Shown in pieces: positions 13,058 to 14,323 of a stretch of DNA of 14,323 nt; positions within the stretch are counted from its first letter, which is position 1; the number at the start of each line of letters is the position of its first letter. Where the stretch lies: positions 1 through 14,323 of the forward strand of contig JAJYZU010000017.1 in assembly GCA_021799755.1 (NCBI GenBank). Direction: 5' to 3'. The notes beneath the pieces are model-generated. The model was not told the origin of the DNA. It saw only the letters and a list, made by a program, of their open reading frames with translations, and did not search any database. Both the position numbers and the translations under genes were made by a program. This DNA comes from Thermoplasmata archaeon (GTDB lineage: Archaea; Thermoplasmatota; Thermoplasmata; Thermoplasmatales; Thermoplasmataceae).

Positions 13058-13064
13058 ATTTATT
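13058..13064 (-). promoter_or_regulatory. TATA candidate of the polytopic membrane protein gene
   Basis: AATAAAT within an A-rich run on the minus strand is centred about 29 bases upstream of the ATG at 13032. It is back to back with the plus-strand TATA box at 13080-13087, so the two genes have separate but adjacent promoters. Confidence 0.42.
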
Positions 13065-13079
13065 TTTTTGGAAGGAATT

Positions 13080-13087
13080 GATATATA
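13080..13087 (+). promoter_or_regulatory. TATA box of the HIT gene, decides its start
   Basis: GATATATAGG is a strong archaeal TATA box on the plus strand, preceded by a purine-rich BRE-like GGAAGGAATT. The predicted transcript start is near 13109, which is downstream of the in-frame TTG at 13095 and just upstream of the ATG at 13119. Confidence 0.55.
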
Positions 13088-13118
13088 GGAGTGTTTGAAT
13101 AGGTCATTAGGCATCCAG

Positions 13119-13541
13119 ATGAACGAAAACTGCGTGTTTTGTGACATAGTTGCCGGCCGGCTCCCATCCTACAAAGTTTACGAAGATCGTGAGATACTGG
13201 GTTTTCTAGATATAAATCCTCTTGCACCGGGGCACACACTGGTTGTACCCAAAAAACATTATGTTGACGTATTTGACATACCCGCTGATACCCTGGAATC
13301 CATAGCAGGAGTTGCGCAAAGCGTTGCAAGGAAAATCAGAGAAAGCGGGCTCGGACAGGATGTGAATTTATTCAATGCAAGCGGCGTATCTGCAGAACAG
13401 AGCGTTTTTCATTTTCATGTTCATGTAATCCCGAGAAACCCCACGGACTCCATAGGAGTCCATGGTTGGTGGAATCCGAAAGTTATCCACCTCAGCACTG
13501 CAGAGTTGGAATCTGCCTGCAGAAAGCTGTCAATAGAATGA
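13119..13541 (+). CDS. HIT-family nucleotide hydrolase/transferase (Hint-like)
   Basis: This 140-residue protein of the histidine triad superfamily acts on nucleoside phosphoramidates, adenylates or dinucleotides in the cytoplasm. The triad FHFHVHVIPR gives His98, His100 and His102, with His100 and His102 at the active-site positions. ENCVFCDIVAG near the start (Cys5, Cys8), with His47 in KKHYVD, resembles the zinc site of many microbial HIT proteins. NPLAPGHTLVVPKKH is the conserved substrate-binding strand. The frame is open to a TTG at 13095, which would add 8 residues. I chose ATG 13119 because the TATA box at 13080-13087 places the transcript start after the TTG, and because the family normally begins just before the C-x2-C. 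It is divergent from the membrane protein gene. Confidence 0.95.
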   Translation: MNENCVFCDIVAGRLPSYKVYEDREILGFLDINPLAPGHTLVVPKKHYVDVFDIPADTLESIAGVAQSVARKIRESGLGQDVNLFNASGVSAEQSVFHFHVHVIPRNPTDSIGVHGWWNPKVIHLSTAELESACRKLSIE

Positions 13542-13715
13542 AATATCTGCTCAGAGCTGATAATCTGTGACCGTAGGGCTCTTTTCACATTTTGAATATA
13601 GCCGGAACCGGTGGTATCCATTTGTTAACACTAATACAGTCATCAATACGCCCATTGCTATTGACAGGTCAATGAAAAGTTTGAAGGGAGATATCGCGAT
13701 AACCATAGGTTGACC
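13542..13715. other. Intergenic region before the MBL-fold gene
   Basis: No convincing gene or RNA is seen here. A 13-codon ATG frame at 13672-13713 ends with TGA inside the presumed ribosome binding region of the MBL gene. A T-rich CTCTTTTCACATTTT at about 13579-13593 may end the HIT transcript. Confidence 0.4.
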
Positions 13716-14323
13716 GTGAAGATTTTACGATATGAGGTCCCCATTGAAATAAGGGCGCTGAAGACTGCCAACGTTTATGTTGTTGATGATGACAGAAAGA
13801 TTCTGGTGGATACGGGAATGTCAGATAATTCCTACAGATCTCTTGTTTCCCAGGGAGTTAAGCTTCAGGATATAGATATTGTTTACATCACACACCTTCA
13901 TATTGACCATATAGGAAACGCGCGCAGGATACACGACGAGTTTTCAATTCCTTTAGCTATGGGGGAAGGTGATGTGGCCCGGGTTGATGCAATCCAGAGC
14001 GACCCTCAAGCCTTCAATCGCCACACTATGAACATGATGAGGTCAAACGGGACTCCTTCAGGAATTGTGGAAGAGATAGTTAGGCATCACTCTGTGCTCG
14101 ATCATCTGGGCACTTACAGGGACCTTAAAATCGATATCACCCTTAAGGGTGGGGAAAATATTTCGACAGGCACTACTGCCATAAGCAATCCCGGTCATTC
14201 CCCAGGTTCCTTTTCTCTGTATGCGGAGAAAATAAATTCACTGCTCAGTGGTGACCATGTGCTTCCCGGAATAACTCCAAATATAAGTCCATACGATGAA
14301 ACGACAGATATGCTCGGGTTGTA
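13716..14323 (+). CDS. MBL-fold metallo-hydrolase (right end cut by window)
   Basis: The frame is open for 202 codons and runs off the right edge. It reads as a metallo-beta-lactamase fold: an early KILVDTGMSD, then THLHIDHIGN with His60, His62, Asp64 and His65, then NPGHSPGS with His161, and SGDHVLPG with Asp180. All are metal ligands of a two-zinc centre. It is a hydrolase of the broad glyoxalase II / lactonase / YflN-like group; the substrate is not indicated. The start GTG at 13716 has AGGTTGA 2 bases upstream, which is rather close; TTG at 13710 in the same frame is an alternative. The frame is closed upstream by TGA at 13662-13664 and no ATG lies in it. It follows the HIT gene after 174 bases and is probably a separate transcript. 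The C terminus and the last metal ligand are outside the window. Confidence 0.9.
   Translation, partial: MKILRYEVPIEIRALKTANVYVVDDDRKILVDTGMSDNSYRSLVSQGVKLQDIDIVYITHLHIDHIGNARRIHDEFSIPLAMGEGDVARVDAIQSDPQAFNRHTMNMMRSNGTPSGIVEEIVRHHSVLDHLGTYRDLKIDITLKGGENISTGTTAISNPGHSPGSFSLYAEKINSLLSGDHVLPGITPNISPYDETTDMLGL

Noticed and set aside
13672..13713. 13-codon ATG frame (MKSLKGDIAITIG) just before the MBL gene
   Set aside because: The N terminus looks faintly SDR-like and has AGGTC nearby, but it is too short to support as a gene and a leader-peptide role has no further sign.

Overview
The window looks like a piece of an archaeal chromosome, most likely from an acidophilic member of the Thermoplasmatales. 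This rests on archaeal TATA-type promoters close to start codons (several transcripts would be leaderless), frequent TTG starts, AGG/AGA and ATA codons, and a DUF929-family membrane protein, a family I associate with Sulfolobales and Thermoplasmatales. The lineage is an inference from gene content, not from a marker gene. I see no rRNA, tRNA, CRISPR array or insertion sequence.

Layout. (1) Positions 1-3044, minus strand: a tightly packed redox operon with a cysteine-type molybdopterin formate dehydrogenase alpha subunit, then an AsrA/HydB-type double [4Fe-4S] protein (ATGA overlap), then the start of an AsrB/HydG-type flavoprotein cut by the window edge. Together they predict a cytoplasmic NAD(P)-linked formate dehydrogenase. 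(2) Positions 3328-4704, minus: a DUF929 membrane-anchored protein and a three-helix small membrane protein, each with its own TATA box. (3) Positions 4838-7423, minus: a copper-efflux operon with a 47-residue stand-alone TRASH/YHS protein, a P1B-1 Cu+ ATPase carrying its own N-terminal TRASH/YHS domain with identical cysteine positions, and an uncharacterised 110-residue protein with a C-x4-C motif. The promoter carries two perfect palindromes.

(4) Positions 7546-8772, minus: an SDR oxidoreductase and an unrecognised protein. (5) Positions 9038-10703, minus: an ABC-2 exporter (ATPase plus permease, translationally coupled) with an inverted repeat over its promoter. (6) Positions 11011-12325: an aldo-keto reductase divergent from a 46-residue HTH-like protein, with an inverted repeat between them. 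(7) Positions 12358-13541: a polytopic membrane protein with duplicated E-x-x-E motifs, divergent from a HIT-family hydrolase. (8) Positions 13716-14323, plus: an MBL-fold hydrolase cut by the right edge.

The strongest leads are the formate dehydrogenase coupled to sulfhydrogenase/sulfite-reductase-type electron-transfer subunits, the duplicated TRASH/YHS module with its palindromic promoter and unknown third gene, and the small HTH-like gene, which is short enough to be missed by automated annotation.
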